A DNA stretch of 64,000 nt from Pegea sp. RAD2-039 (lineage: Eukaryota; Chordata; Thaliacea; Salpida; Salpidae): contig JAQGEQ010000175.1 in NCBI GenBank assembly GCA_034620365.1, positions 868,001 to 932,000 of the forward strand, given 5' to 3'. Below are positions 34,731-49,000 of the stretch, piece after piece. The notes under the pieces are model-generated. The model had not been told where the DNA came from, did no database searches, and worked only from the letters and a program-made list of their open reading frames with translations. Each line of letters begins with the position of its first letter. Within the stretch, counting starts at the first letter, position 1. A program made the position numbers and the translations under genes.

Positions 34731-37700
34731 AATTTTACTTTTTGATATATTATACTTTCCAAAATAGATATTTTTTGTTTTATATAATAAAATAAAGAGA
34801 AATATTTTTGAAATATGATCAAGAAAAAAATTTAAAGTTTATCTTTTACTAGAATAAAATTTGAAATTAATTTTAATTCAATATTTCAGGCCTTTTACTA
34901 TTGGTACCAAAAACGTAAAAATGAAGTATATTTCTATTTCTGTGTATAAAAGTATGTATAAACTTTATCGATTGAATAAAACATTTAACTTTTAACAGTT
35001 TAATTAAAATTATAAAAAAGAAAATACTCTACCAAGAAATGTTTAGATTGTTACATCAAAATATAAATTCAATAATCAAAAAATATATTTCTGAATATAA
35101 GATTTTTTAATAAAAGTTTAATTTTGATTGTTTTCATCCGGTTTTTAACTTCAAATCTTCATAAAAATCATTTGTATTTTGATTCGTATAACTTCTCTAA
35201 ACTTTTTTCTTCTAAAAATTGTAAAATATGATCGTTGCGATAATTTATTCCATTTGTTGAAAATATAAATTAGAATAATTATCAAATTAACTTTGCAAAT
35301 GTTTGTTCAACAAAAATATATTTATAAATTATGATTCATCGATTAGATCAAACATTGTAACAAATTAAAAAATTTATTACTGCTGATAAATGTAAATGGT
35401 CTAAAATGGTCGATAAAAATATATACCAATAATTATTCGGCGTTTCGATAAATTTCCCATCGCTGATGATGTTTTACTTTATTTTAATGGATCATTTTTT
35501 ATTTAAAACATAAATATTTTACAAAAGATCATACAATTTTTAAATTAATAAGTGAAAAAAAAATGTTTAATTACCATCTGATAAATAAACTTGAATTTGC
35601 TACTCAAAAATGTAAATGCATAACATATGCTACATACAATAAGTATCTGAATTAATTGTTTAAGAATTTATTTAGTCAACAACATTTTACTTGTCTTAGA
35701 TTCGATAAATATTTTTCGATAAATTAGCTAAATATGATTTAATAAGAATATTATTATAATTAAAGTTAAGAAGAAATGTTTTGCGCAAAAATTGATTACT
35801 GTTTGCAAATAGGAATAATGATAATTACATAAGTAAAAATGAAATTAAAAAGTTTTTAATCTAAATAAAAATATTTAAATTTATCAATCTTAAATTGTAC
35901 CGCATGGTGTCGCTCAAACCCTATTTCTTGAATTTCAAAATAAACTGGTTTTCATAAAGTTTATTCAAAACTGGTTGTATGTGACTTAAATTGTTTATTG
36001 AAAGACAAAATATGATAAAATTGTTACAGGAAAAGGGAATATTTCAAAAATAAAAGCTTTTAAATAACAAACTTAGCTAAATACTTAAGTTTAAGTAAAA
36101 TTGACAAGTCCAAATAATAAAAGTTTACTAAAAAATTTACTAAAGTTTTAATTTTTTGTGAAATAATAAAATCAATGAAATGTATTTAGTACTTCACTAG
36201 AATTATAATGATAAAGTTAAAACATTTATTTGGTCATATCTTAAAGAGTAGAAATTTAAATTATCATTGTCGACTAACTTACAAACAAAACGAAATAAAT
36301 GGACTTAAAGGTCATAAGGATTTTGTGCTTTTCAAAAATCACATTAAAAATCAGCTAAAGCGAATTGTAAAAATTTTCCCTTGGAAACAGTAAAAAGATT
36401 AAATTTGTGATTTACAGTTATTTGAAACTTAATGCTTTTTTGTAGATATTTCTATGAAATTTTTTTATAATATTTTGAAATACTTTTCATTATTGGCTTA
36501 ATTTTTTTTAAATATAAACTGAAAGTTTCACAAAATACATTTAAAGTTTTGGTTTTAAGATGCTAATGTTTGTTTAGAAGAAAAAATGTTTTTCACCAAC
36601 TGGATAATTTTGTAGATATAATAAAGTAGAATATTCTAAGTATCAACCATTGAAGTTAAAGTGTTAGATCAAAAAACAGAAAGTTTTGAGTATCAGAAAA
36701 GAAATTTCTTTCGATAATTTTTCTCATTATATAAGCGATTTTTTTTAACCTTTTTTCTTATGTTCAAAAATTAGTTGTTAAAATCATTTCAAAATAGATT
36801 TTGAATAATTTTTACTCATAAATGTACAATTTTGTATAAAAATTATTCAGAATTTTGTTAAGTGTCATGAAAGTTTTTTTTCAATGATTGTTTTTTTTTT
36901 TAAAATGACGAATACTAAGCAACAAATTGATTATTTTTCCGCTTTCCCTATTAAGCAACAAAAATGTTTAAAAAATATTATTATATATTTTGACCTTTTT
37001 CATTCTGATATGATTATGTCAAAAGAAAAATTGTTCATTTTGATTAATATTTCATAATTACTTCAAAAATGTTTTATTCTTCAAAATCAATTTTCTTTAA
37101 TTAAGTAATTTAATAGAAAATAACTTTTTCTTTTATCTAAGAACAGCAGATTAAGTTTATCAAGGGTTGCTCTTCAAAATATTACAAGTTAAACTTCTTT
37201 TATTGTAGCAGAATTTCTTTGTTTAAAAAAATTTTGAGCTAGATTTTAACTGATTAACGAAAATAATTAAAAAAAGAATTTTTTAGGAAAATTTTTATGG
37301 AGTACTCGGCATAAGCCATTATTATCATATAACCTATTATCAGGTATAATAACTAAAAAAAAGTTTTGAGTAAATTCTCAAACAACATCATTGAATGAAT
37401 TTTACAATTGAACAATTTTTTTATTTTTTAAAAAAAAATTCTAAAAATTTTTTTTACTTTTGCATTTCACTGTGTTTTGCTTTTGACAACACTGCGCTTG
37501 AATACGACCGTTTTCGGCCGAAGCAGGCCATTATTATTGTTAGTTTTTGAACAGTTTAGTCCTGTTTAAATGGCCAGAAAAGTTATTTCACAATAAACGG
37601 AATGCACAAAAAAATACTAAAAAGTTTTTTCAAATAAAAAGTCATATGTTCAATACTTCAAGCTTTATAATATGACCTTTTGTCAGATATATCAATTAGT

Positions 37701-40700
37701 AAAAGTCAAATTATTACAAACTTTATACTGTTTATTAATTATTCAACTTGTCAATCAAAACTAATAATAAAGATTAAATGTTTATAAAAATTAGAATAAT
37801 AACTTTAATCAAAAGTCACATCATATTTGTGTAACATTTTTATAACAAAAACAAATTATCAGAGTTTAGTTTGAAAAGAAATATTTTATTTAAATATGCC
37901 ACGTCTACTGCACCTTGTCTTATCAGTATATTCAGTAAAATAAAAACGCTCATCCTGTTGGTGTATCTTCTTAACATACTTCTAGTAAATTATTAACAAA
38001 GTTAGCAGCATTCTTTTATCTCTTAATTTTCCTAAAAATGTTTTTATGTAAATTCATATTTTGATTAATTTGTTTTAAATTACAACAAATTTTATATTTT
38101 AACAAACCAACCAACAAAATTTACTTTAATTATTTTATTTAGTAGGTCATAATTTAAGCACTTCTTTTATTAATGTAAATTATTTCTTATTTCCGTTGAC
38201 TACAGAATACCGTTGACAAAGTTAGCTGAAAAGTTTTAAAACTTACAAAAACTAAAAAAGAACTGTAATGATTCAATCAATATAATTTAAAACAATTTTT
38301 ATCAATTTTGTAAAGCTGTAATCATTTATAAGTTCCATTCAATACGCTTAAAATCATTTTACAAATCATTTTCTTTTTGAACATATTAGATGCTTTCTAA
38401 AAAATAATTAATATACAGATGGTGTATGCCATAAAATTCAAAATAGTATAAAGGTCACCTTTCAAAGGTTTTTCTACTTTCATTATAGATTTATACCTCA
38501 TGTCAGAATATCAAATGAATCTATAAAAAACAATTTGAACAAAGTCCAAAGTTTTGTAATTTATTTACAAGACGTCAACTCATTTTAAATTGAACTATAT
38601 GTTACCTATAGTACCATCTTAAACACATGGCTTTAAAATATTATATATAAAAGTTACTGATGCTAATGCAGCTTTTAGTGATGCTTTGTTTAATGAGTTT
38701 TGTTGGCACACTATCAAATCAACTTCTTCATGTTGCTTTTTAGGAAATTTAAATCTTGTAAAGGTTCTTAGAAGTAGATGAAGAGATTTATTGAAAAGTG
38801 GTTTAACTTTGTATTTGATTATTACTATCTCTATTTATCTCTTCTGAAATCAAATTATGATTGTTGCTGAAAAAGAATTTATTTGAAAAAAAATTGACTA
38901 AAGTTAAACATAAAAGTTTATAATTTTCTACACTTTTAAATGTTGTTTTGAAAATAAACATTTCTATCTTTTATTTTAAACAAAGTCGATATAAAAAATA
39001 AAATTTGTTATTTAATTTATTTTTTTTTAGTCGATAGGAATTACATTTTACAAGAAATTCAACAAACATATCAATTGGAAAATTGGATAAGTTGATTTCA
39101 AAGCATGACAATAACAGCTTTAGGCATTACTTGCCTGCCAATTCAATAAAAGAAAAGGCAATATCATCTAATAGTTGTCAAACAACTATTAAATATCTTT
39201 AAAATTTTCTATTTAAGATATTATTTATAAAATTTAGTTTTTTTACTTAAGAATAGGTCATGATAGATTTCACAGATTTAATAAAAAAAAATCTTAAACT
39301 TTGACCTAATGTTTTTCTAAACTGAATCATTTAAATGTTGAACAAAAACTGAATTATGAAATTGTAGAACTTAAATGTTGAAAAAAAGTTAAAAAGAAAC
39401 ATTTAAAAGGAAAATTATAAAAATATTTTCAATAAGATTCGATTTATGATACAATTGTAATAATGAATAAAAAATATTGAATTTTCTTCAAACTTTAAAT
39501 AGAAATCATTTATAAAGTTACACAATTTTGGGCTGAAACAAATTTCACACGTCAAAAATGATGTAATTCATTTACGAGATCTTAATCATCTATTAAAACT
39601 CTTAAGGAAATAATTTGATTTGCTTATTACACTACAATAAAACTTTTTTTAAAAGATTTCTTAGCAGAATTCAGATTAAATTATTAAATAGCAACAAAAT
39701 AATTTCAACTCTTTAAGTAGAACAATAATAAATTAAAATCAATAAACTCATGATAATTAATCTTATCAAGCTTATAGATTTAAAAGCAAGTTGAAGAAAA
39801 TGTAGATTTTTTATTGGACTGAATTATTTACATTAAAATTTATATAGTTAAAAGCTGTATTCAATCTTTCTAATTAAGTTTTATATAATACTAAATGCTA
39901 ATATCAGACCATTGGAAAAGGAAATCGGGTATATTTTGTTTCATTCAATTATTTTTTTATCTTTAAAACATACTTTAAATATCAAATTGCGATTTAATTT
40001 AAAAACAATTTTAAGTTGTATACTGTTTAAGCCTAAAACCACATATTAAGCTGTTCATGAGTTTGCTCAGTTTATTAAATATCAAATAAATGAGATGTCA
40101 TTGAATTAAATATAAGATGTACAAAAAATTGTATATTAAAAAGTAACTGCTTAGTTACAAAAGACTAAAAAAATATTCTTCAAAGTTTAAATGTTATTCT
40201 AAATATTTCAAAAAGTTGTTAAAAAAGGATTTTAAATTGTAGCAAATTACTTTTTGAGTGTCAAGCAAATTGATTAAAATTGATAGAGATCGTTATTCAC
40301 TTGAGCAGTTTTAAGTTTAAATGAACTGCAAAACAACAAGCCATTATTGTTGTAAGTTGTTTAATCAGATATTTTAAGCTTTAAAGTATGTATATGAGTT
40401 TAGCAAAAACAACAGTTTCCATTTAATTTCACAGTGACTATAATTTGTATTTAAATTAATCACAAAATATGTTTTTCCTTTTTTTGATATTCTAGAAATA
40501 TTATTTTTAGTTATGTAATAAAAAGTAGTTTTTATTTGAATAGAAAATTTCAACTACTTTCTGATAACTTTAAATGCTTTGATTGTTTATAATTTTTGAT
40601 TTTGTTGTTAGTCACATTTTTGTTTGTAGAAGTTTATACAAAAAGTAGTTTTTCAGGAAAATGTTTGACATTGATCTTTTTTAAGTTAAATTTGTAGGAT

Positions 40701-41064
40701 CTATAAGTCTTTAATGTGATTACAATTTACAAACTTTATTCTAATAAATGTTAAAGCTATTTCTAAAACTTGAATTTACAAAAATAATTAAACATATGTT
40801 TCAGAAATATTTTATTCAAGTTCACAAATATTTTATTCGTTTCAAGAAACAAAGTCGAACAAAGTTTAAGATTTTCAGAAAAAATAATCTGATTTCATAG
40901 AATCAAAAACAAAATTAATCAAGCTCAAAGACAGTTGACTCTAGGAGCAATTAATCTTTAATTCACAATAAATCAAACAATAAAAAATGTCTGACGTCAT
41001 CATCATTAGTAGTAGTTGAATAAGAAAGTCAAGAAAAGTCTGAAAACTTCTTATCAACTAATAA
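34731..41064. other. 6.3 kb AT-rich gene-free stretch
   Basis: No exon, RNA gene or mobile element is recognisable. The open frame at 36208-36393 (+) has no motif. Small oddities are a 10-base palindrome TTCGGCCGAA at 37513-37522 within a brief G+C-rich patch (37480-37530), and a TGACGTCA at 40992 next to the end of the BAH gene. Confidence 0.5.
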
Positions 41065-44000
41065 TCATCTAGAAATAATTGCTTGTTGTGATGAAGAACT
41101 ATTTCTTTGATGAGATTTCTTATTGCTTACTGTGGATGACAGTTTTTTGGCAGTTTCTACCACTGGAGGGAGTGATTTTAAAACTCTTTTACATTTGATA
41201 TCATAAAAGTGACAACTAAAAAACACATTTTCGTCATTGATGTCGGAGTAGTCGGGTTGGTATGAATGGATTGGAGGATGATGGCGATCTTGCAAGACTC
41301 GATATTGATTATCTGGAAAACTGTAAGAGTCTTGGAGTCGAACCCAGGTTTTGATTCTGCAAAATTATTTAAAGATAAATTTCAAGAGTAAAAAAAGTTG
41401 TGGAAGATTTGAAATTATAAAAAAAAGTTTCAAGAAATTTAGAGAAAAATTTTTAACAATTTCAAAGTTTGATTGCTTTTTCAGCAATTGAAAAGTTGCT
41501 AAATTTTCAAGTATGATTAATTTACAGATGATCTACAAACAAAAGCTGTTGAAAATTTACATAAGAAGTATTTAATTAGATGAACAGAAGAAAAAGAATT
41601 ACAAAAATAAAGTTAAAAATTGAAGAAAATTATCATTTAATTTATATTTCATAAAATAAAATAAAAAATAGTTTTTTAAAAGCTGAAGACAACAACATAT
41701 TCGACGATTTATGAGTTACAACAAACTTTAAGAAATGAAATAAATAATTTGAAATGAAAAAGTGATTTATAAAAAGTGAAATAAAATCGATTTTTTAAAA
41801 GAATTTTATTTGAAACTCTTTTTCTCAAGTAATTCCAAAGCACTTTTATTTAATTACTAATTTTGTGAAGCAATAAATAATCTCCGAAATGAAAAAAAAA
41901 CTCCTAACAAAGATGATTTCGAAGATCAATCAAAAGATTAACAACTAAACAATTTCAAGTTGGTTATGAAGTTACGGTTTTTCAACATATTTGTTGGTGA
42001 TTCAGACACTTGTTAAAATCCTGAATCACTATTTACTTTACAAAAAGTACTAAAACCATCAAAGCACAAGATGAGTGACATTACTAAGTTTATAGGCGCG
42101 TCTCGCACCTTTGATTTTCAGATATTTTTAGGAATATTTGAGTAAAAAGCTGGAATCAGTAACTAGCTACAAGATCTGAGTTTTCTATTTTTCCTAAAAT
42201 TAATTTCACAAAAAATCTAGAAATTTCAGAAGCAAAAAAGTTGTTCAAGTTTGAAAGGAATTTTCTTGACATCATTTAATAGTTTCGAGAAAAATAAATA
42301 ATTGAAACAAACATTGACCTGCAGTATTCGCGATAGCTAGTCACGTGACAACGGTCTTCAACGCATTCCACACTGATGTTATCTTGATGAATTGACGAGT
42401 ATAACTCATTTGAAGCTGAAACTGGAAATTCAGTTCCATCCAATTCGAGATGATTTTGTCTATTAACAATCAAAATCAAAAAATCAACAACTTTTAAATC
42501 GAAGAAATTTTATTCTTTGCTTTTTAAAGTCTCTAATTACTTTTCGCGGTTATTACGCAGTCAGTTATGACGTCATTGCCGATTAATGTGGGTTACTAAA
42601 GAGTAGAAAAACTTACCTATAAAACCAGATGATACTCATCATCATACGTCCTTCCTCTTCCCATAGAGCGGTTACCTTGGCAACATAAGGTAAGCTTTCA
42701 TCGGGAGCTTTGACGAAGACACAGTCGCGTACAGAGATGAACGATTTATCGTTCGATGACGTCACGATACGCCTGATTGCAGGGTAGCAAGTACGTCGCA
42801 TAAAACGTTGCTTTGACTGTGTACAATATCCGGTTATTAGCAGTGACGTAATTGCAATTAATTTTGTTGGCTGTCTAAGACGATTATTCAAATTAGTTTC
42901 TGGCTGAGAAAGAATGACGTTTTTATTTGGAAGTTTTAAAAAGAAATTAAATTAATTGTTTATCGATGTAGTGACGTCATCGAGGAAATAATTCTGGTTG
43001 GTGACTGTGATAATAAAAGATAGATCTACAGGTAAAGTAGAAATCAATAAAAGCCAAATTAGTCGGCGGACAGCGTGTCCTGTTAGCTTAACCGAAAGAA
43101 TTATTCAAATTTTTGAAGATTGTTGTAAGACTCTAAAGATGAGATTAGTTGGAAGTTGAAGATACCTCGACATATGCAAATCCAGTGTAAGGTTTTCCGA
43201 ACCATGTCCATCCGTTGTTGTTGCCACGTGATTGCTTCTTTTTTCTTCTTCGTTTTGACATAGCAACGGAAGCTGTGACAATTTTCTTGTATGAGTCATC
43301 ATCATCACTAGATCCGGAAAGATTCTGATTGCAAGAAGATGAAAGAGTTACCGATAAATTTTGCTGTAAAATATTCGCTTTCTATTTTTATCTTTAAGAT
43401 GTTTTGCTTCAAATGAACATTGATGTAAAAAAATGATAAAATTTCCATTTCAATTTTGTCGAAGTGAAATTTCACCTTAAAAATAAACTGAATAAAAACT
43501 ACAAACAAAGATTCAAACCTTAACAAGAGGCTTCCAATCTTTATCTGAATCTTTAACGAGTAATTTTGTTCGCAATCTATCAACTTTCAAATCTTTGGTG
43601 TGCTTTGGTGTAGATGGTGAAAAATCTATAAAAAAAACCATAAAAATGAATGGAGAAAGTTATGGTATTTACCATGACCTGACAATAACAAGTTTGCTGT
43701 CAGTGATAATTTTAAATGATATTTTTCTGAATTTTCTTTAAAGATAAATTACAAATGATAAATAGATTTCAATTATCAAAATGATAGAAAATATTTCAAC
43801 ATTTTAAAGTTATTTTCTGAAAGTTTGAAAAGATTTTCTATTAAGATAAAAATTCTTTCTCTCAATTAAAAACTTGAAACAGAAATATTTGTCAAAAATA
43901 ACAATTAAAACAACCAACAAACTTTCACTCAGCAAAAATAGTTTAAATCATAAATGTAAGTAGTGAAAAGCAACGAACAAATTTGTCCTTTATTCTTTTT

Positions 44001-45194
44001 TTTTTGAATTTAAATTGCAAAAACTACTTGAGAACTAATTGCTTTGTACTGAAATGATTTTATTTTAATTATTTTTAAAGCCAACTTTTACAAAACAAGT
44101 ATTGAAAACAAGTAAAAGTCATTTTTCATTAAAAAAGCTAACCAAAAATAGAAGCCAATATATTTAGAGACATTACTAGACAGTCAAAAACATTTGGAAT
44201 GATCTGTAATCCTACTCAATGCTTTTTTGGCTTGTAGAGTTTTGCGGTTGTAGAAATACCCTTGAAAATCACATGACGCATGCGAGACTTTTTAAAAGCA
44301 GACTAAACAGTTGCTAGCTGTTGTTGTACTTCATTCAATTGAAAGATAGTGAAACAAAAGCTTGAAAAACGCACGTGGCAAAGAAATTCTGTTTGTATAG
44401 ATCTTATATTTTCAAATAATTTTTTTGCTACTTTCAAAATCTGAGAATTTATCAAAAGCGAAAAAATTTGTGTCTTTATTTAAAAAAATAATCATGTCAC
44501 CTGCATCTTCATCAAGACTTGTCTTCAAAGGTCTCACCACAGAGATCCGCTTCTGATTTGTTTGATGAGGATGTTGTTCATCTTTCGAACTCTCTCTCTT
44601 CTTCAAGTTTGAAGATTCTGTTTCATCAGCTTCTTTTGAACTATTCTGCTCAATGTTAAGTGGACGGACAATTTGGCGTGGTGGGCTGACCACTTTAGAC
44701 TGATGTCCACTTGTCGTTGCACTTTTAGCACCTACTCCAGTGGGAAGAACAACTTGAAGAGCCTCTAATGATTGATCTTGGTTTGAATTTTGATTAAGTC
44801 TAGATTGATAAGATTGAAGAGCATTTTTTTCAGCTTGAAGTTGCTTGCAGAATGGAGCTACTGATGCCATTAGCTTATTTCTTCCGGAGTTTTGTTGTAA
44901 AGGTTTCGACTTGGGTGGAAAAAATGCTGGCATCTTATATCTTTTAGCTTCTGGTTCTTTTGGAGAAGTATTAGAACAACTTTCATTTGTTTTTAATCTT
45001 CTTTTTATCGAATTAATCCCGCTACTAGAAAAGAGATTTATTAAAAATATAAAAAAAACATCGAAGACAGTGACTTACTCTAAATAAACAAAATTGCTTT
45101 CTTGAAATTGCATTTTACATAAACACTCAGCCAATAAGCTGGCCTTGCGACGTTTACGCTTCACTGGTTGCGATGACGACGCCTTTGTTTCCAT
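41065..45194 (-). CDS. BAH-domain chromatin protein, BAHD1/TNRC18/BAHCC1-like (complete, 7 exons)
   Basis: Exons: 45194-45079, 45024-44501, 43625-43519, 43324-43166, 42903-42617, 42459-42319, 41356-41065; 541 residues. All introns are GT-AG and phases fit. The N-terminal half is low-complexity: a basic start (VKRKRRKAS), Pro/Ser/Gln-rich linkers, then RRRKKK, an obvious nuclear-localisation candidate. A GWTWFGKPY block and the C-terminal BAH domain (about 355-495) follow: ISVRDCVFVK, LPYVAKVTALWEEEGRMMMS, IIWFYRQNHLE, NELYSSIHQDNISVECVEDRC and VFFSCHFYD. This arrangement, with one BAH domain at the C-terminus, is that of vertebrate BAHD1 and the ends of TNRC18 and BAHCC1, which read H3K27me3 and help silence genes; orthology among the three cannot be settled here. 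Exon 2 has a TAGTAG (NAGNAG) acceptor, so one Ser may be optional. The locus is richer in CpG than its surroundings. Confidence 0.87.
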
Positions 45195-46079
45195 TTAAAA
45201 CTTTTATAAATTTACTCAAATCCAATTCTGATATATTATTGATACAATTAAGCTGTCAAAAAATTTTTTTAGTTTTTTGTCATCTAATTTGGTAAAAATG
45301 AAATAATAATGTCATGATATATAATAAAAGTTTTGTATGAATCACTTTTCATAACAATAGATTGATTTATAATTAATCAAATTGAAAATTTAATTGTAAT
45401 TATTTTTTAAGTTCTTTAAATCATATTTGTAACTTATATATCACAAAATTTTCTATTTGAATTATTATATTGCTTTAAAGTGTAACTTTTGGTATATTTT
45501 AGAGAATTTTATAATTACGCTGTTAAAAAAATATTTGGCAGAAGAGACAACGTCACCTTAATTTCATTATTTTCAAAAATTATAGAAAACAAATTGAAAT
45601 CATTTTAAAACTGTTAACATTTATCTTAATCGTAATCAAACTTTTAATAAAAAAATTGTTAAAAATTAGTATAATGTTAATATTAGTTATTAATCTGTGA
45701 ATTCTTAGTTTCACAAAACAAATATTTAAAAACAATTTAATTACGTAAATAAAAATCTTACACAATAATATTAAAAAAGTAGAACTAAACATAAATTGAT
45801 AATAATCAGAATAACAATTTATAAAATATAAACATTATAATAATATTTATTCGCTTTAAGATTAAATAGTTATATAATAACTTTTGCGATAAATTAGAAA
45901 GAAAAGGTGATGAAAAAGTTCTTTTGTATAAATAAGTTCTCTTTAAAACTAACTAGAAACTTTTTAAAAGATTTTTTAAACCTTATAGAAAATTAGTAAG
46001 ATTAACAGCTACGTAATAATCACTGAACCATGACAAGGTTTTTCTTTTATTTAAAAGATACATTGTTAGAATAAAATCG

Positions 46080-46097
46080 TATATATATATATATATA
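46080..46097. repeat. (TA)9 microsatellite
   Basis: Perfect TA dinucleotide run of nine units between CG and GG. Confidence 0.9.
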
Positions 46098-49000
46098 GGT
46101 GAAGAATGCACTAAAAGTTTATTTGAAATTAGAAATAAGGAACTATTTTTTCTGATTTAGTCTGCAAACAAGAACAATTATCTAATTTATTTTCAAAATA
46201 CTTGTCATGTTGATGTAATAATAAATACTTCAAAAGAAATATGAGTAATAAAATGTTTTAAATTATGACAATTTAAATTTTCTAGCGAGAAAAAACTATT
46301 AGGATAATATCCATAAGTTACCACAGAGATATAAAATTTAAAAACTTGAATAATTTTATTGTTTAACATTCTGTTATCGACAATAACTCTAAAAAATAAT
46401 TGCCGACAACAAACAACAAAATGGATTTTTAAAGTTTTGCTTTGTGACTTTAATTTTAAACAACCAAAAAAGTTTTACACCAAAAATTCATAAAAATAAA
46501 TTGATTAGTATAACATAAAAAAACATTAAAAAAAACTATCATATAACTTTTTAAATCTAATTTTTGGAAGCAGCGTTTGAAGTTGTGTAAAAATGAGTTT
46601 AACCGAAAAAAATCTTATAGTATGATTGTAACAATAAATCAGTTAAACTATAAGCCTATTGAAATTATTAAAACCAAAAACAATATGTTCCAATTAAATT
46701 TTTGCAACTAAAAATTGTTATTTTGCCAATAAAAGACTAATTTATTAAAGTCTATCACATAGTCTTTCATATAAATAATTATTACAGTAAAAAAAGGAAC
46801 TCTCTTTAAACTGTTAAAATTTTTAAATCAAATTTTCATTAATTTAATTGAAACTTTAATCATATTTTCATTCAAATTTTATTCCATTACTTAAGCTTCA
46901 TTTTCATCAAAGTTTTTAAATACCAGAAGGAAGTTTGTTTTATATTTTGAACGATTGAAATACATTTTATAAAATTGAAAATTTTTCAAAATTCAATTAA
47001 TAAAAACCACTTCTAAAAATTCACAGCCAAATCATGCAAAAAGAAATATGTTTCAAAATATAAAAATATGAAACAGCCAAGAATATTCCAAATACTAAAA
47101 CTGTGTTACATTTTTTTAATAACTGAAATGTCACTAGACACAAATTCAGTTAAGGTAATCACATGATTAAATGAAAAGCAAAAAACTTAATTATACATAC
47201 TACCATTTACAGCATACAAAGGAACAAAATATCCCAGTAAGTTTTCTATATTAACACAATAATTTCTTTAGAGGCCTAAGGTTAAGAACCAGTAGTGTAA
47301 GTTAAATAAACAAATAAATACAAACCAAGAATAAATTAACATTTTCTTTTCACTATAGTGCTAAAACTAAACTGTGCTGAACTCTAAATGAAATTCTATA
47401 AATGAAAATCTACAGTTCAAATTTAGGAGTACATTATTTAAAACTCAATTTTTAAAGTACAGCGTCTTAGTCAATCAAATTTGCTCGGCAAATAATATAA
47501 CGAAAATTGGGCTTTATGCTCAAAATTGCTATAAAAATGCAATCATTTAGAAATATGCTTCAACAGAAATACAATTAGTTTATTTTTTTATCAGAAAACT
47601 TATTTGGGTTAAACTGAAAAATAATAAAATAAAGAAAATTACAAGAAAAAAACTTTTGTGGATTTTAATAGTTGTTTATAATCAATGTTAGCATAAGTTT
47701 ATTGAAATATAAATTGTATTTAAGAAATTCTTTAAAGTTATTAAATTTCTTTAGACTACTTAAAAAAGTAATGAGCAAAACAAATGATGAAAAATTTGAA
47801 AAAGTTTGTTTATGAAACAATAATAGAAGTTGTTTAATAATTTTTAAACACAAATAGAAAATGGATATTTTATTTTTTAACATTTTAACTATTTTTAAAA
47901 TCACTGCAAAAAAAAGTTATATTTGTAATAACTCAACAATTCAATAAAATTTTCAATTATTTATAATTATCAAATTATTTGTATTTAAAAAAGTTTCAAT
48001 ATATGGCAAATCAATATTTTGAACATTTTAATAAAGAAAAAACTTTTTTAGTAAAACTTTAATGTTAAACAAACTCAATGTCTACATTTATTAAAAAAGC
48101 GTTTACTATATAGTTATATATATATTATATAAAAATTCAATGTTTTAAAAACTATACAGTTATCAAAAAATAATTCACTCAAAAATATACTAAATCTATC
48201 AATAATACATTTTTTTTATAAAACATAACAACTCAAAATAATTTAAAAGTATTATTTTTTTGAAAAGTTTAAAGTTTGATTTACTGATAAGCAACTTTAT
48301 TGTATTTATATTCAATAAAAAATTCAATACTACTTAAATTCATTTTGTAAACCAAATAATTTTATGACAGATAATTATATTTTTATATCCTTATATAGCT
48401 AAATTTTACAATATTTTATAGCTGAATTTTACTATTCTCTAACATTATAATTTATTTTCTAGTTGATTAATAATTTATGTTGCTCTATATAATTAAAATA
48501 TTAAATTAATTTAGTTTTAATATGGAATAATTGTAGCTAATATAACCTTTAATTAGTCGTTTTAAAATAAAGTAACTTACTTAATTTATAATTCATAAAA
48601 TAAAAGTTAAAAGAATGAAACAGAAATTCTTTGAAATCTCTTTGATGCACTTTAACGATGTAAAAATAGATTTACTGATAAAAGATTAAATAAAAGAACG
48701 TTTTGTTTTAAATTCTTTCTATGATGTAAAACTCACAGTAGGTATATGTAATTATCTAATTAAATAAAAAAGAGTTAATTTTGTAGAATAGGATAGATAT
48801 TTAAGCAAAGGTAACATTCTTTGAATAAGTCAGTTTGAAAAAAGTTCCATATTAAGCTATATAAAATGTAAAGTACTAAAAATTTTTATAATGAATACTT
48901 ATTGATCATAAAATATAAATCTATAAAATACTTTATAAAAATAATATAAATTCATTTCTGTTACAGTCCGTTTGCTACCTGTGAAAATTCCTAAAATTTA

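Noticed and set aside
36208-36393. Open frame of 61 codons (+)
   Set aside because: Composition follows the AT background, with no motif and no plausible splice sites.
41330-41352. tRNA B-box-like GGGTTCGACTCC on the minus strand
   Set aside because: It lies inside a coding exon of the BAH gene (Thr-Trp-Val-Arg-Leu-Gln) and no matching A box, acceptor stem or cloverleaf is nearby.
43105-43583. Two long frames on the minus strand
   Set aside because: They overlap BAH gene exons 3-4 in other frames; the phase-consistent exon model explains the sequence.
44845-45087. Plus-strand frame opposite the BAH gene
   Set aside because: Antisense shadow of exons 1-2.
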